Origin: an uncultured Christensenella sp.
GTDB taxonomy: Bacteria; Bacillota; Clostridia; Christensenellales; Pumilibacteraceae
Direction of reading: 5' to 3'
Assembly (NCBI GenBank): GCA_910585055.1
Contig: CAJUBY010000002.1
Location: forward strand, 63,067-76,777
DNA length: 13,711 nt
The notes under the pieces are model-generated. The model saw only the letters and a list, made by a program, of their open reading frames with translations, did not search any database and was not told the origin of the DNA. The position numbers and the translations under genes were made by a program. Below, piece by piece: positions 11,132 through 13,711 of this stretch. Within the stretch, counting starts at the first letter, position 1; each line of letters begins with the position of its first letter.

Positions 11132-13711
11132 ATGGCTACAAAAAAAAGTAACAAATTTATCTACTTTGCTCTTGCTATTATTGTTTTGTTTTGCACATTC
11201 ATACTCCATATTTTTATAGTGAAACAAAGTCATGCAATTGCACAAGTAGAATATAACACCATTAATAATCAAATAATACCACTTAATATAGGTAAAAACG
11301 ATCCAGCAATAGATATGTCAGACGCTAACACTCAAGATCTAACTCATATTAAATACATACAAAACAGCGGATATTTTCTTGCCAATCCACAACATGCGCC
11401 ACAAAACCCCAGCTATAATGTTGCAGGGACCTGCACAACTGTAGCCATGCAATTGTTATTAGGGTATCACAATTATAATACTGACAGACGCCTTATACCT
11501 GAATTTGGTAAAAATGGACGTAGATTTTTAAGCAACGACTTTGGTGATCTTTTACAAAGCCCCATAGTCCATCCAAACAATGCAGTCGGACAAGGTCGAT
11601 CAAGCATCGGCACAGAAAAAGGCGTATATGATGAAATTTACGATTTAACAGTATTAGGTAGTTTCCCTGGTTTAGGTCAGGCTGTCGGGCCTGTAGCAAA
11701 TGCTGCCACTGACTTTATAAACGAATATTCCATTATAAAAGACAATGTTACTATAAAATCATCATCTTTTTCACTAAATCAAGTCTACGATGAAATAAAT
11801 GCCGATAGACCTGTAATTGTTGGGATGTCAATAATATTAAATGGTGCAGACAGTTATCACGTAGTAGTCGCATATGGTTATGCAACATTAAAAGGAATAC
11901 CGGGATTGATTGTACATTATGGATGGGGTGATAAAAATTTTCATGCTTGGGTGCCTTGCGAATATTTCGGATATCAAATAAAGATGCAAGTAAGACACAC
12001 TCATAATCTAATAGATACCGAGATTAATTTAATAAATACTTACAGGGAACTAAAATGTTCCGAATGTGGGTACTCAACTGTTGATAATTTATATAATTTA
12101 GATGAAACATGTCATAAAATAATAAGCATTAATTATATCATAAAGGGGAAAATAATTATTCCTAACACTATAAATAATATCTCAATTAAAGAAATCGGCA
12201 ATAATGTTTTTGCAAATACATATATTCATGAAATTGAATTAGGATATAATATAACTAATATCGGAAACAGCGCGTTTAAAAATTGCGAACAATTATCATC
12301 AATAAATATCACATCTGGAATACAGCAAATCGGGTTTGAAGCATTTAGCGGATGTAATAATTTAAATTTTATAGTTAATGAATATAGTCAATATTTTTCC
12401 GTTATTGATAATATGTTATGCAATAAGCAACAAACAAGCATACTTCATACAGGAAACATTTCGACCAAAATAGTTATACCTGAATCCATAACACAAATCG
12501 CGCCATACGCTTTTGCCGGAAACGGTAATCTGCAAATATTAAAATTCAACAACCCCATTACGACAATAAGCGAATATGCGTTTTCGGACTGCAACAATTT
12601 GTCGGAAGTTGTATTCAATTCGGAAGTTACAAAAATAGACGATCGTGCTTTTGCAGATTGCGCAAATCTCGGTGTGGTGATGTTTAAATCAAATAACGCG
12701 CCCGCAGTCGGTTCCGACGTACTTCTAAACGACGACATAACGATATACGTTCCGTATAATGCACAATCGACATACAAAGCCGCTTTCTCTCAATATGCAA
12801 GCCGTATAGATTCCGTTCGATTCCCCGTGTACTTTATGGACGGAGAACATGTAATAGAAACAAGAGACGTTTATTACGGTTCTACAATTTCCCTGCCCGA
12901 TTATTCGCCCGTCGGTTACGATCTTATCGGCTGGTACGACAATCTCGAATTTACGGGTGAACCGTACGTAAACGGGGGCTTATGGAATTCGGAAGGAACC
13001 GTTATGCTTTACGCCAAAACAGAGCCGCAGGACTGCACCGTGGTTTTCGACGCTGACGGCGGAGTATTATCGGGCGGCAACATATTGACCGTAAAATACG
13101 GACAAGCATTCACTACGGATGTAACGGCAACAAAAACCGGCAATGTTTTGGACGGATGGTATTTAGGCGATGTAAAGTACGTTACGGAAGACGGACGCAG
13201 TATGCGGACGTGGGACAGAACGGAAATAACCACTCTCACAGCCAAATGGTCGCTCAAGGAGTACGAAATACAGATCAACGACAAAGGAAACATAACATGG
13301 TTGAGCAACGCCGGGCTGTCCGACGAACCTTGCTATATACAATACGGCACCGTCTTAAACGCTATAAATCTCATTGCGATATTTAAACAGTCGGCGCAGG
13401 GCTATAAGGAGGGTCGTATATTCGATCACTTTAATTACGGGGATGCGACGCTCGACTGGACAAGCATACCCGATCTGGGCGCGGACAAATCGGTTATAAC
13501 TATAGTACCCGTATGGAAAAAAGAAAAGCATACTATTTATTTCAACACTCTATGCAACGTAACAGTAAACGAAATAACCGCATGTTATGAAAATAGTATA
13601 ACTTTGCCGACGCCGTATCGGAAAGGATATACATTCGGCGGTTGGTATGACGAAGAAATCGGCGGCACAAAAATTGAATGGGTCTTAATGCCCGATCTGA
13701 CCGAAAATGAA
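11132..13711 (+). CDS. Large secreted protein: C10/C39-like cysteine peptidase, BspA-type LRRs, InlB-type repeats (partial, runs off right edge)
   Basis: The frame is open for 860 codons to the window end. AGGAG lies 7 bases before the ATG. Residues 8-38 form a signal peptide or anchor helix with a possible AXA-type cleavage site (SHAIA). Residues about 70-285 resemble papain-fold secreted peptidases: GTCTTVAMQLLLGYHNY (Cys101) parallels the C-x3-A-x-Q...YHxY motif of streptopain-like C10 enzymes, SYHVVVAYGY supplies His243, and HYGWGDKNFHAW (262-273) the WGWG-like segment with an Asp/Asn. Next come HTH...CSECG (289-313), BspA-type leucine-rich repeats (about 345-555; for example NIGNSAFKNCEQLSSINI, ISEYAFSDCNNLSEVVF) and at least three InlB-type repeats (about 562-630, 634-706, 798 onwards; GWY and TAKW signatures). 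Peptidase activity and surface adhesion are inferred. Codon usage changes sharply near codon 444. Confidence 0.85.
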   Translation, partial: MATKKSNKFIYFALAIIVLFCTFILHIFIVKQSHAIAQVEYNTINNQIIPLNIGKNDPAIDMSDANTQDLTHIKYIQNSGYFLANPQHAPQNPSYNVAGTCTTVAMQLLLGYHNYNTDRRLIPEFGKNGRRFLSNDFGDLLQSPIVHPNNAVGQGRSSIGTEKGVYDEIYDLTVLGSFPGLGQAVGPVANAATDFINEYSIIKDNVTIKSSSFSLNQVYDEINADRPVIVGMSIILNGADSYHVVVAYGYATLKGIPGLIVHYGWGDKNFHAWVPCEYFGYQIKMQVRHTHNLIDTEINLINTYRELKCSECGYSTVDNLYNLDETCHKIISINYIIKGKIIIPNTINNISIKEIGNNVFANTYIHEIELGYNITNIGNSAFKNCEQLSSINITSGIQQIGFEAFSGCNNLNFIVNEYSQYFSVIDNMLCNKQQTSILHTGNISTKIVIPESITQIAPYAFAGNGNLQILKFNNPITTISEYAFSDCNNLSEVVFNSEVTKIDDRAFADCANLGVVMFKSNNAPAVGSDVLLNDDITIYVPYNAQSTYKAAFSQYASRIDSVRFPVYFMDGEHVIETRDVYYGSTISLPDYSPVGYDLIGWYDNLEFTGEPYVNGGLWNSEGTVMLYAKTEPQDCTVVFDADGGVLSGGNILTVKYGQAFTTDVTATKTGNVLDGWYLGDVKYVTEDGRSMRTWDRTEITTLTAKWSLKEYEIQINDKGNITWLSNAGLSDEPCYIQYGTVLNAINLIAIFKQSAQGYKEGRIFDHFNYGDATLDWTSIPDLGADKSVITIVPVWKKEKHTIYFNTLCNVTVNEITACYENSITLPTPYRKGYTFGGWYDEEIGGTKIEWVLMPDLTENE

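Noticed and set aside
12445..13308. Minus-strand frames at 12445-12777 and 13009-13308
   Set aside because: They are antisense to the uninterrupted 860-codon frame with clear LRR and InlB-type repeats.

Overview
The window looks like a chromosomal segment of an uncultured, spore-forming member of the Clostridia, probably gut-associated. This is inferred from a SpoIIE-type sporulation phosphatase, strong Gram-positive ribosome binding sites, TTGACA/TATAAT-like promoters, and lipoproteins and cell-surface proteins carrying InlB-type (Listeria-Bacteroides) and BspA-type leucine-rich repeats. The housekeeping genes are moderately GC-rich and favour NCG codons (GCG, TCG, CCG, ACG). The right third is clearly more AT-rich. 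No tRNA, rRNA, CRISPR array or insertion sequence was seen.

Left part (1-1616): a secreted lipoprotein gene runs leftwards off the window edge. Divergent from it lies a small XRE-type repressor gene broken by a frameshift. The 147-bp gap between them holds a good promoter for the lipoprotein, an 11-bp-arm inverted repeat plus a third half-site (GGGTTA) that looks like the repressor's operator, and a run of eight G in the lipoprotein leader. A hairpin terminator separates the dead repressor from the convergent typA/bipA.

Middle part (1617-7802): typA/bipA (ribosome-associated GTPase) with a near-consensus promoter, an unrecognised polytopic membrane protein, a second, intact XRE regulator divergent from it with repeated CAACCATATA sites in the shared promoter region, and spoIIE on the minus strand. 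The two XRE loci share one layout: a small regulator, a divergent envelope gene and an operator-like repeat between them.

Right part (7803-13711): six co-directional plus-strand genes, all with signal peptides or membrane anchors: four small lipoproteins of unknown function, a 38-residue membrane peptide, and the first 860 residues of a large secreted protein. Three of the lipoproteins begin with nearly the same signal peptide (MKGIGIIKKL...), but their mature parts look unrelated. A block of about 168 bp covering leader DNA plus signal peptide is duplicated in front of two of them. The large protein joins a papain-fold (C10/C39-like) cysteine peptidase domain, a CxxC module, BspA-type repeats and InlB-type repeats. 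Its codon usage changes abruptly in the middle of the BspA repeats, suggesting that the peptidase half was acquired by recombination. The region reads as a fast-evolving surface/secretome island next to conserved core genes.
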